A stretch of DNA of 5,735 bases from Opitutales bacterium (GCA_028704125.1 JAQVLM010000231.1:1-5735); one strand, 5' to 3'. Counted from the first letter of the stretch, positions 1-5,614 are shown. Program-made: numbers and translations. Notes: a model not told the origin generated them from the letters alone.

Positions 1-2
1 AA

Positions 3-336
3 GGCAGGGAATGCCGCCGCCGTATCGCCGTAACCTCCGACTTCTGTCCCGGAGTTGCCCCGTTTCGCAAGCAATGGAAGGGCTTGGAAAGCATCGCAAT
101 GGTAGAGAGCTGGTGCACCCGAAACGGAAAAGACACCTATGAACGCCGCTTTTACATCACCTCCCTCAAGCCCAATGCCGAAAAACTGGCCGATATCATC
201 CGGGGACATTGGAGTATCGAAAACAACCTCCACTGGCACTCAATAGGATCGCTACACGGGACATTCGGCCCGAGCATTTCCGCAGGATGGATTTGCCTTG
301 GTCACCAAAAGCGTCATGCTGGCGGACAAATCCTGA
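3..336 (+). pseudogene. ISAs1-family transposase, decayed C-terminal remnant
   Basis: This is the end of a cut-and-paste DDE transposase gene of the ISAs1 family. The frame is already open at the window edge (GRECRRRIAVTSDF at the start) and continues through WKGLESIAMVES, TYERRFYITSL and RGHWSIENNLHW, ending at base 236. These match the family's 'GLkSIamVES', 'RyYIsSL' and 'HWgIENsLHW' blocks; the Glu in IEN is expected to be the last DDE acidic residue. After HW the expected 'LDVtFxED' is missing and the frame breaks. Degenerate family-like pieces appear in the other two frames (RIATRDIRPEHF around 247-282; FALVTKSVMLADKS ending at a TGA at 334-336), so at least one or two indels have occurred. 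The 5' part lies outside the window. No terminal inverted repeat was identified. The family call is firm; the exact right boundary is not. Confidence 0.85.
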
Positions 337-440
337 TACATCCCCTCATGAAACCCCGAAAAGCGAAACACGGACACGTGATCACGATTGCAGCCCCGGC
401 CCGATCGAAAAAGGCCATTTCCGGAGTGTTGGGGTCGTTG

Positions 441-893
441 ATGGGGCGGTTTGGTGACATGGTTCTAAGCCGATTCACATGGATGGATGCATCGGCAGCG
501 GAGATGAAAGGCCCCAAGCTTCGGATGAGGGGGGCGGTCGTTTTGATGAGCGATTTGTGCGAAGATTCAATCAAGGGGATTCTCCGGGAACTTGTGCTTC
601 GCTCGGGACCAGTGTCGGCGCGGAAATCGGGGAAACCCGGAGAATCCGCGATTCAGCTTGATTGGGTAGGGCAGGTGGAACTCTCCGGACAGAATCTGCG
701 GTGGCAGAAGAATGGGAATCCGACGCATCCGTCGTCGTTTAAATCGCAGGTGCAGGATGTATTCGCGTTTTTCAATGGTTATTCGGGAGATGAACTGGAG
801 GTGAATGAGACCGTCGGCATGAAGCTCGGAAAGATCCCCTTTGGCGATCAGGTGGTCCGGATCCGTTTCGAATCTGAAGAAGAGCTGGTATAG
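441..893 (+). CDS. Uncharacterised protein, possibly 5'-truncated by the transposase remnant
   Basis: I do not recognise this protein. The frame is open from the window edge through the transposase remnant to a TAG at 891-893, but transposase similarity stops at about 236, so the right part is a separate sequence. From ATG 441 it gives 150 residues: an N-terminal segment MGRFGDMVLSRFTW, a hydrophobic stretch around RGAVVLMSDL, a linker rich in Ser, Gly and Lys, and a C-terminal half that looks like a folded mixed alpha/beta domain (QLDWVGQVELSGQNLRW, DVFAFFNGYSGDELEVNET, LGKIPFGDQVVRIRF). There is no signal peptide or transmembrane helix. The start is uncertain: ATG 441 has only a weak GGGG six bases upstream, and ATG 459, GTG 426 and ATG 348 are alternatives. 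It may be the C-terminal part of a longer gene broken by the insertion, or a chance in-frame fusion. Codon use looks coding throughout. Confidence 0.45.
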   Translation: MGRFGDMVLSRFTWMDASAAEMKGPKLRMRGAVVLMSDLCEDSIKGILRELVLRSGPVSARKSGKPGESAIQLDWVGQVELSGQNLRWQKNGNPTHPSSFKSQVQDVFAFFNGYSGDELEVNETVGMKLGKIPFGDQVVRIRFESEEELV

Positions 894-906
894 GCGGTCC
901 TTTGGT

Positions 907-969
907 CAATCAGCCACCGCAGGATGCCAGTTGCTTCCGATATTGCGGGATTCCACTGCTGGCTGATTG
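907..969. repeat. Long nested inverted repeat in a convergent gap
   Basis: CAATCAGCCA at 907-916 is the exact reverse complement of TGGCTGATTG at 960-969. Inside it, CCGCA (917-921) pairs with TGCGG (944-948), so either strand could fold into a stacked stem with a side bulge. It lies between the convergent ends of the unknown gene (stop at 893) and the HDOD gene (stop at 1027). That position would suit a two-way terminator, but no T-run follows on either strand. It could also be a mobile-element scar. Confidence 0.4.
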
Positions 970-998
970 GGGTTGAGGGATTACCGGGCGATGGGCTG

Positions 999-1018
999 GA
1001 CGGCAGGCGTGCCCCGTC
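999..1018 (-). terminator. Weak hairpin just after the HDOD gene
   Basis: GACGG (999-1003) and CCGTC (1014-1018) form a five-base-pair GC-rich stem around a ten-base loop that itself contains GGC/GCC. It lies eight bases past the HDOD stop codon. No U-tract follows in the minus-strand direction, so it is at best part of a weak or factor-dependent terminator. Confidence 0.2.
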
Positions 1019-1026
1019 TAATGTGT

Positions 1027-1893
1027 TCAGATATCCATGGATCGGGTCCGTTGCCGTACGTGTTCGCGGAATTCGAGGATTTCGACAATGGAGTCGGACG
1101 ACAAACCGAGTTTCTCGATAACGGCATCCTGAAGGATCTCTTCGTCGCTCAAGCGTTCGGGGCTGATCGCATGGGTTGCGAGGATATCGGCGAGGTAAGT
1201 CACCATGGTCTCGGTTTTGTGCCTCAGCGCCTGTTCGTAGTCCCGGTAGAACAAGTTGGTGTCCTGGATCACCTGGGGAAGCTTCTACTGACGGGTGACA
1301 ATGGTGCCCACACTGATCGAAAACTCTTCCACCAAGAGAAATGCTTCCTCTTTGGTGAGCCCGCTGCGGATTTCGGATGGAAGATCTTTGAGTGCCAGAA
1401 GGGTGACGGGTTTTCCGATGGCGTGGAGCAGGCCGCAGATGTAAAGCCCTTCCCCGTTGAGGCGTAGGATATCTCCGATCTCTTTTGCAAATAGGGCGGA
1501 TGCAAGCGCATGTTGCCAGAGCCATTTGACTTCGGTGCGGTATTCGGGGATGTCGAAAATATTCTTTTCGATCGAGACGGAGAGCGCGATTTCGCTCAGT
1601 AGCCGCATCCCCAGCCGGGACACCGCCATATCCAGCGAATCGATGCGCTCCATTCCGGCGAATGCTGCCGAGTTGGAAATGTGGAGAACCCGGCTGGCGA
1701 TGGATTGATCTTGATAGATGAGGCTCGAGAGATCGCTGAGATCGGAGTCGGGGTCGCGGGTGAGTGCGAGGATTTCGTGAGCGACCTGTGGCAGCACCGG
1801 GATGCGTAGTTCGTCGTATTCGAGCGCCTTCATCAAAGCTTTCCGGGTCAGCTCAAATGGGGTGAGGGTGAGGGATGAGGGTTCGTTTGGCAT
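1027..1893 (-). pseudogene. HDOD-domain signalling protein, interrupted by an in-frame amber codon
   Basis: HDOD proteins are degenerate HD-domain regulators, often linked to c-di-GMP, chemotaxis or stress signalling; the substrate here is unknown. Starting at ATG 1893, a good Shine-Dalgarno (AGGTGA) lies nine bases upstream. Residues 31-100 carry the family core (IPVLPQVAHEIL, ISNSAAF, LDMAVSRLGM), then WQHALASA near 126-133 and GLLHAIGKPV at 154-163. The usual HD pair reads H157-A158, so metal-dependent phosphohydrolase activity is unlikely, as in many HDOD proteins. After ...VGTIVTRQ (residue 202) a TAG (complement of 1285-1287) occurs. The same frame then continues KLPQVIQDTNLFYRDY... for 85 more residues to TGA at 1027-1029. 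The family has 'xWxLPxxI' here, so TAG replaces TGG by one base change. Without the stop the protein would be 288 residues, a normal length. It could be a recent pseudogene, a sequencing error, or an amber codon that is read through; truncated 202-residue expression is also possible. Confidence 0.85.
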
Positions 1894-1902
1894 GGATGAT
1901 CG

Positions 1903-1908
1903 TCACCT
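1903..1908 (-). promoter_or_regulatory. Ribosome binding site of the HDOD gene
   Basis: On the minus strand AGGTGA is followed by nine bases and then ATG 1893. This fixes the HDOD start and shows that this organism does use Shine-Dalgarno initiation, which makes its absence in front of the helicase and dnaA more noticeable. Confidence 0.65.
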
Positions 1909-2007
1909 GGGAAATGACAGGCGGTATAGAAATGAAAGATAAAAAAGTATCGGGGCCCGGATGGAGGTGCAGCCTTTTTCCGGACCATGCAATCTAGGTG
2001 AGAAGGA

Positions 2008-2106
2008 ATGATGGTTCAACAAAATGGTGTGCAATTGACGCGGTTTGCCAATCCGAATCTTTCGACCCGGCTCACGACTCGTCAAATTGCACTACAATTG
2101 ACTTGA
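2008..2106 (+). CDS. Possible small ORF (32 codons) in the helicase upstream region
   Basis: ATG 2008 (or the adjacent in-frame ATG 2011) opens 32 codons ending with TGA 2104-2106. The product begins MMVQQNGVQLTRFANPN and ends RQIALQLT. An AGGTGAG at 1996-2002 lies five bases before ATG 2008 and eight before ATG 2011, the same core motif seen before the HDOD gene. The peptide has a basic middle and ends, no hydrophobic segment, and no family I recognise. It lies about 180 bases before the helicase start on the same strand, so it could be a leader peptide or an independent small protein. The ribosome binding site could be fortuitous. Confidence 0.3.
   Translation: MMVQQNGVQLTRFANPNLSTRLTTRQIALQLT
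2029..2092. repeat. Imperfect inverted repeat with a third half-copy
   Basis: GTGCAATTGACG (2029-2040) and CGTCAAATTGCAC (2080-2092) are inverted copies differing by one inserted base, separated by 39 bases. The core CAATTGAC recurs in direct orientation at 2095-2102. It lies in the divergent region between the HDOD gene and the helicase, so it could be an operator for a dimeric regulator. It overlaps the small ORF at 2008-2106, where it encodes the VQLT and LQLT segments. Confidence 0.35.
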
Positions 2107-2132
2107 TTTCATGGGGATCTGCGCGTTTATCT

Positions 2133-2287
2133 CTTGCAAAGCAAGTATCGGACGCATGTAAGCCGCTTCCGGTCGGAAGGAAAGCCAAGCCCCTGACGAA
2201 AGGGTTGGGTTGTCATCCAATAGTTGTTGTGGCTTGCGGTTCGATCTATGGGAAAAACAACCATAGTATCATCTTTTACTATATAGA
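2133..2287 (+). promoter_or_regulatory. Structured leader of the DEAD-box helicase gene, no Shine-Dalgarno
   Basis: This stretch contains consecutive small hairpins: CTTGC/GCAAG (2133-2145), CTTCCG/CGGAAG (2166-2179), and CCAA..CCCT/AGGGTTGG (2185-2208). Next come two that share bases and so exclude each other: CTATGG/CCATAG (2246-2251 with 2261-2266) and ATAGTA/TACTAT (2263-2268 with 2277-2282). The last ends five bases before the helicase ATG. No Shine-Dalgarno is visible, and the bases before the start are AU-rich. A weak promoter-like pair, TTGCAA (2134-2139) and TGTAAG (2157-2162) with 17-base spacing, is also present but only half matches consensus. Long structured leaders that control their own helicase are known for cold-inducible DEAD-box genes; applying that here is inference. 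Confidence 0.35.
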
Positions 2288-3586
2288 ATGTCATTTGAGA
2301 AGCTTCTGCTCGCAGAACCCATAGCCCGGGCTCTTCAGGAAAAAAACTACACTTCGCCGACTCCGATTCAGCGGGAGGCCATACCTGTCATCCTCAAAGG
2401 TTCCGATGTGGTGGGGTGCGCCCAGACGGGTTCGGGAAAAACCGCAGCCTTTGCCTTGCCGATACTGCATCACATATGCAGCAAGCCGGTTGAGTTGAAG
2501 CCCAAGCAGTTCAGGACGCTGGTTTTGGCACCGACCCGTGAGCTGTCGATCCAGGTGGCGAACAATTTTTCGTTGTATGGCAAGTATCTGAACCTCAAGG
2601 TTGAGGTGATTTGCGGGGGCATGCCAATGAACGAACAGATCCGCAGGCTCATGCAGGGGCCGGATGTCGTGGTGGCTACTCCCGGGCGTTTGTTGGATTT
2701 GCATCAACAGGGCAAGATCGACTTCCATCGGGTCGATCATCTGGTGCTGGATGAAGTGGACCGCATGCTCGACATGGGGTTTGTGCCGGATGTCAAACGC
2801 ATCATCAAACAGGTGCCGACCACCCGTCAGACCTTGTGTTTCTCGGCTACGCTTACACCGACTATTGCTTCATTGGTGGCATCCATGACCCGCGACCCGA
2901 TCCACATCGCAGTGGATGAGGTGGGCCAGACAGCTGAGAAGGTGGATGACCGGGTGTGTTTCATCCGGAATCAGGACAAGTTCGAGTTGTTGTATCACCT
3001 GCTTGAATCGGAGAAGCGGAATGAGAAGGCGTCGAAGACGCTCATTTTCACGTCGACCAAGCAAGGAGCTGACCATTTGGTGGATCGTCTGCGCGATCGG
3101 GGGATCCGTGCGGCGGCGATGCATGGCGACAAGGCCCAACGGATTCGGGAAAAGGTGCTTGAAATGTTCAAGGTCGGGACTTCTCCGATCATGGTGGCTA
3201 CCGATGTGGCGGCCCGTGGCATCGACGTCAAAAACATCGAGTGGGTCATCAACTATGACTTGCCCAAGGAATCGGACTCGTATGTGCATCGGGTGGGGCG
3301 CACGGCCCGGGCAGGTGCTTCCGGTCGCGCGGTGTCACTTTGTGCTGAGTTTGACCTGACGGTTCTGCGTGCGATCGAGCTGCACTTGCGCAAGAGCATC
3401 CCGGTGTGGGAGGATCAACCATATCATCATGAGGGATTGGCGACCCGATACCGGAGTCTATCGTCCGGCACCGTGAGTGTGGCGACTACTCCAAATCACG
3501 GACTCTTGAGCAACCGTAAGCGTTCCAACCGCAGAGCCCGTCCTGGGGCTGGTCCGGCTTTCCCGGGTTCGCGCGCAGCAGGATGA
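2288..3586 (+). CDS. DEAD-box ATP-dependent RNA helicase, RhlE-like
   Basis: An ATP-dependent RNA-unwinding enzyme of the cytoplasm, of the group acting in ribosome assembly, RNA decay or cold adaptation. All helicase motifs are present in order in 432 residues: Q motif (YTSPTPIQ, 21-28), I (AQTGSGKT, 45-52), Ia (PTREL, 82-86), GG (110-111), Ib (TPGR, 131-134), II (DEVD, 155-158), III (SAT, 186-188), IV (LIFTSTK, 252-258), V (ATDVAARGID, 304-313) and VI (HRVGRTAR, 334-341). Motif II has Val in place of the third-position Ala, keeping the catalytic Asp-Glu. A short tail after about 380 ends basic and Gly/Pro-rich (NRKRSNRRARPGAGP), as in RhlE-type proteins, probably for RNA contact. The start is fixed by the family N-terminus (MSFEKLLLAEPI) and an in-frame TAG at 2264-2266. 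It stands alone on this strand, divergent from the HDOD gene. The subfamily choice is less certain than the family. Confidence 0.95.
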   Translation: MSFEKLLLAEPIARALQEKNYTSPTPIQREAIPVILKGSDVVGCAQTGSGKTAAFALPILHHICSKPVELKPKQFRTLVLAPTRELSIQVANNFSLYGKYLNLKVEVICGGMPMNEQIRRLMQGPDVVVATPGRLLDLHQQGKIDFHRVDHLVLDEVDRMLDMGFVPDVKRIIKQVPTTRQTLCFSATLTPTIASLVASMTRDPIHIAVDEVGQTAEKVDDRVCFIRNQDKFELLYHLLESEKRNEKASKTLIFTSTKQGADHLVDRLRDRGIRAAAMHGDKAQRIREKVLEMFKVGTSPIMVATDVAARGIDVKNIEWVINYDLPKESDSYVHRVGRTARAGASGRAVSLCAEFDLTVLRAIELHLRKSIPVWEDQPYHHEGLATRYRSLSSGTVSVATTPNHGLLSNRKRSNRRARPGAGPAFPGSRAAG

Positions 3587-3595
3587 GAACGGATG

Positions 3596-3624
3596 GGGGT
3601 TGATTCGTGAGAATCCGCCTCCCC
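3596..3624. repeat. Hairpin after the helicase gene
   Basis: GATTC (3602-3606) and GAATC (3611-3615) form a stem around a GTGA tetraloop, extended after an internal loop by GGGG (3596-3599) with CCCC (3621-3624). It lies ten bases past the helicase stop. No T-run follows, so terminator function is uncertain. Confidence 0.25.
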
Positions 3625-3633
3625 AACGCTCGG

Positions 3634-3650
3634 CCCGGGTAGCCGGGTAG
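3634..3650. repeat. Tandem CCGGGTAG repeat
   Basis: CCGGGTAG occurs twice back to back (3635-3642 and 3643-3650). Together with the preceding C it also allows a small stem, CCCGG (3634-3638) with CCGGG (3643-3647), around a GTAG loop. It sits in the convergent gap between the helicase and the dnaA-linked gene; its role is unknown. Confidence 0.4.
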
Positions 3651-3660
3651 AATCCGATGT

Positions 3661-3689
3661 GTGGGATCCGGATCCTACAGGCCTTTTTT
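3661..3689 (+). terminator. Candidate terminator: palindrome followed by T6
   Basis: GGATCCGGATCC at 3664-3675 is a perfect palindrome. With flanking bases GTG...TAC (3661-3678) it is a near-perfect 18-base inverted repeat with one G:T pair. A run of six T follows at 3684-3689, after five spacer bases. This could terminate helicase transcription on the plus strand. The spacer is longer than usual and the site overlaps the 3' end of the opposing gene by a few codons, so this is a weak call. Confidence 0.3.
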
Positions 3690-4136
3690 CCGGAGTTCGG
3701 ATTGCAGGGCCATTTGAAATTCCTGAACGTCTGTCTGACTCGGCTGGTAGCCGGTCTGGGCGGGCGAAAGCCCAAGGCGTCCCATCTGGTCAACATACCA
3801 TGTGGCCTTCATGCCGTCGCTGAAAACGACATCGCCGCTGACCAGTGCCCCCGGGCGGATGAGGTTGTCGACTGTTACTTTTACGGTACCGTCACCCATG
3901 GCGTCTTCGGCGGAATCGGAAACCGATTCTGTCGCGTCTGATACATCATTTTTTTCGGGTTTTTCGGTCTCTTTGTCTTTGAGAGCGAGCCCGAGATCGT
4001 CCACCAGGAATCGCACTTCCATGAACGTCAGGGATTGCTGGAAGGTCTCCCGAATCTGTTTCTGAATATCTCCGAGGGTCAACCCTTGGGAGACCCATTG
4101 CGCGATCTGTTGGCTTTGTTCTGGTGTGAATTTCAT
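3675..4136 (-). CDS. Conserved-looking protein of unknown function, coupled to dnaA
   Basis: Function unknown. The 153 residues fall into three parts. Residues 1-50 are helical (EQSQQIAQWVSQGLTLGDIQ, then TFMEVRFLVDDLGL) and have the feel of a helix-turn-helix, with a 'GLTLGDIQ' turn. Residues 52-84 are a charged, Ser/Asp/Glu-rich linker, probably disordered. Residues 85-130 look beta-rich (VKVTVDNLIRPGALVSGDVV, then FSDGMKATWYVDQMGRLGL), and the protein ends in a basic helix (LQSELRKKGL). There is no signal peptide or membrane segment. The ATG lies five bases after the dnaA stop, so the two genes are very probably one operon; the nearest purine-rich stretch, GAGGGA, is about 15 bases upstream inside dnaA, suggesting translational coupling. 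I associate similar proteins with Verrucomicrobiota, but from memory only. A DNA-binding or replication-linked role is a guess from the neighbour. Confidence 0.85.
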   Translation of the reverse strand: MKFTPEQSQQIAQWVSQGLTLGDIQKQIRETFQQSLTFMEVRFLVDDLGLALKDKETEKPEKNDVSDATESVSDSAEDAMGDGTVKVTVDNLIRPGALVSGDVVFSDGMKATWYVDQMGRLGLSPAQTGYQPSQTDVQEFQMALQSELRKKGL

Positions 4137-4141
4137 GATTT

Positions 4142-5548
4142 TCAGGCGTTGTCCCTCGAGAGCTGTTTGATGAGATAATCCACGTTCTGGCGCACCGAAC
4201 TATCCTGCTCCATCATATTCTCAACGGTTTTGCACGCATGGATTACTGTGCCGTGGTCCCTTCCTCCAAAAGCGTCCCCGATTTCCTGAAGGGAGCATCC
4301 GGTCATCATCCGGCTGAGATACATCGCGATTTGCCTCGGGAAAGCGATGGCATTGGGCCGGCGTTTGCTGATCATGTCCTGCATGCGCAGGTTGTAGTGA
4401 TCGGTCACCTTGCGTTGGATTTTCTCGATGCTGACCTGATTCTGGATTTCCTCGTGAAGGATGTCTTGAAGCAATTCCTCGACCTTTGGGATATCAAGCG
4501 GGCGCTTGACGAGCGATGCGTAACTGATCACGCGGGTAAGGGCGCCCTCCAGTCTGCGGACATTGCGTGAGACCCGCTCCGCGATGAACGCCAGAATCGC
4601 TCCGGGAATGTTGGCGTTGAGGGAATGCGCCTTTTTGGAAAGGATCGCCAAACGCGTTTCCATGTCCGGGCTCTGGATGTCGGATACGAGGCCCCATTGA
4701 AACCTGGAAACCAGACGGTTTTCGAGTTTGGCGATTTCGTTGGCGGGGCGGTCGGAGGTCAGAACAATCTGTTTCTGGGATTCAAATAGCTCGTTGAAAG
4801 TGTGAAAAAACTCTTCCTGGATACGTTCTTTGCCCGAAAGGAAATGGACGTCGTCGATCAGGAGCACGTCCATGTGGCGGTAATGCCTGCGGAACTTGGA
4901 CACACTGTTCTCCTGAATCGCCCGGATGAACTCGTTGGTGAATTTTTCCGATGAGATATAGACAATTTTGTGCTCCGGGCGGGACTTTTGGATGTGATGG
5001 GCCACCGCATGCATCAGGTGGGTTTTTCCCAAGCCGGTTTCGCCATAGATAAAAAGGGGATTGTAGGCACGGGCAGGCGAATTCGCGACCGCCATGCATG
5101 CGGCGTGGGCGAGCTCGTTTCCACCGCCAATCACAAAGTTTTCGAAGGTGTTGCGCGGGTTGAGCGGGAACGATTCTTTCTCTTTTGCCTTTGAGGACCG
5201 GTCCGCCATGCGGGGGGATCCCAGTCCTGCCCTGGGCCGGTCAATCGATGGGGGCGGCAGTTCTCTGGCTACCCCGGCGTCCGGTGTGTCGGAATGCAGG
5301 GAGATTGAAACGGGGCATCCGGTGATCTGAGCGGCCTTGGTATTGAGAATGTCCAGATAGTTTTGGCTGATCCATAGGGCGGAGAACTCGGTGGGGGTGC
5401 GGAGCGTGAGGGTGTTATCAGTGGCGTCGGTGCAGACCAACGGTTGAAACCATTCGCGGTAGATGTCTTCACTAAACAAATGCCGGATCTCGTGACTGAG
5501 ATCGGACCATAGCTTGGGCATAGCGGTTGCGGTTTGGAAGGAAGGCAT
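4142..5548 (-). CDS. dnaA: Chromosomal replication initiator protein DnaA
   Basis: DnaA binds DnaA boxes at the origin, oligomerises with ATP, opens the DNA and helps load the replicative helicase. All four domains are present in 468 residues. Domain I is about 11-85 (LWSDLSHEIRHLFSEDIYRE, WF at 33-34). Domain II is a linker, about 86-130, rich in Pro, Ser and Arg. The AAA+ domain III, about 131-350, has Walker A GETGLGKT (169-176), Walker B LLIDDVHF with D232-D233, sensor 1 LTSDRP (263-268), a probable arginine finger R282 in SRFQWGL, and sensor 2 R331 in NVRRLEGAL. The DNA-binding domain IV, about 375-468, has RQIAMYLSR and the signature GGRDHGTVIHACK. The signature has Gly where E. coli has the DNA-contacting Thr435. 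Start: ATG 5548 is the longest choice; ATG 5521 would give 459 residues and begins nearer the conserved part. Neither has a visible Shine-Dalgarno. Probably autoregulated through the DnaA box 20 bases upstream. Confidence 0.97.
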   Translation of the reverse strand: MPSFQTATAMPKLWSDLSHEIRHLFSEDIYREWFQPLVCTDATDNTLTLRTPTEFSALWISQNYLDILNTKAAQITGCPVSISLHSDTPDAGVARELPPPSIDRPRAGLGSPRMADRSSKAKEKESFPLNPRNTFENFVIGGGNELAHAACMAVANSPARAYNPLFIYGETGLGKTHLMHAVAHHIQKSRPEHKIVYISSEKFTNEFIRAIQENSVSKFRRHYRHMDVLLIDDVHFLSGKERIQEEFFHTFNELFESQKQIVLTSDRPANEIAKLENRLVSRFQWGLVSDIQSPDMETRLAILSKKAHSLNANIPGAILAFIAERVSRNVRRLEGALTRVISYASLVKRPLDIPKVEELLQDILHEEIQNQVSIEKIQRKVTDHYNLRMQDMISKRRPNAIAFPRQIAMYLSRMMTGCSLQEIGDAFGGRDHGTVIHACKTVENMMEQDSSVRQNVDYLIKQLSRDNA

Positions 5549-5568
5549 TGGAAACTAAACTCTTGAGG

Positions 5569-5577
5569 TTATTCACA
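5569..5577 (+). promoter_or_regulatory. DnaA box upstream of dnaA
   Basis: TTATTCACA matches the consensus TTATNCACA and differs from the optimal TTATCCACA at one base. It lies 20 bases before the dnaA start codon, where DnaA boxes commonly mediate autorepression or form part of the origin. It is the only good match I found between dnaA and the window edge. Confidence 0.65.
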
Positions 5578-5590
5578 GAACCATCAACCC

Positions 5591-5614
5591 AATTCCACGG
5601 AGGGCGGTGGAATT
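5591..5614 (-). repeat. Perfect 8-bp inverted repeat in the dnaA leader
   Basis: AATTCCAC (5591-5598) and GTGGAATT (5607-5614) form a perfect stem with an eight-base loop, 42 bases upstream of the dnaA start. In the dnaA mRNA direction the loop reads CGCCCTCC, which includes the anti-Shine-Dalgarno-like CCTCC. It could be an operator or an RNA hairpin. Confidence 0.45.

Noticed and set aside
314..574. Minus-strand ORF of 86 codons opposite the unknown gene
   Set aside because: No ribosome binding site or recognisable motif, and the plus strand has better codon character here.
890..980. The large inverted repeat considered as an integron attC site
   Set aside because: No proper RYYYAAC/GTTRRRY core pair flanks it (GTTGAGG at the right fails the last base), and no integrase or cassette array is present.
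1279..1284. HindIII site AAGCTT directly after the amber codon, and double BamHI site at 3664-3675, as signs of cloning artefacts
   Set aside because: Both lie in continuous, sensible native sequence, with coding frame continuing on both sides of the first; six-base sites occur by chance.
967..1467. Plus-strand ORF of 166 codons antisense to the HDOD gene
   Set aside because: It is the antisense shadow of the HDOD frame, with no ribosome binding site or domain signal.
848..1525. Long minus-strand ORF of 225 codons overlapping the HDOD gene
   Set aside because: It lies in another frame over the HDOD gene, is Arg/Pro/His-rich with low-complexity composition, and has no recognisable motif; the HDOD frame carries the clear family similarity.
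2166..2190. Resemblance to the GGAAGG loop region of small SRP RNA
   Set aside because: The conserved GUCAGG partner and the AGCAGCC part are absent, so the match is limited to a short purine stretch.
2238..2246. GGTTCGATC, like the T-loop of a tRNA
   Set aside because: The flanking bases do not pair into a T-stem, and no acceptor, D or anticodon arm can be drawn around it.
1998..2324. 108-codon plus-strand ORF from GTG 1998 overlapping the helicase start
   Set aside because: It overlaps the certain helicase N-terminus in another frame, its composition is Cys- and Ser-rich without pattern, and the ribosome binding site there fits ATG 2008/2011 better.
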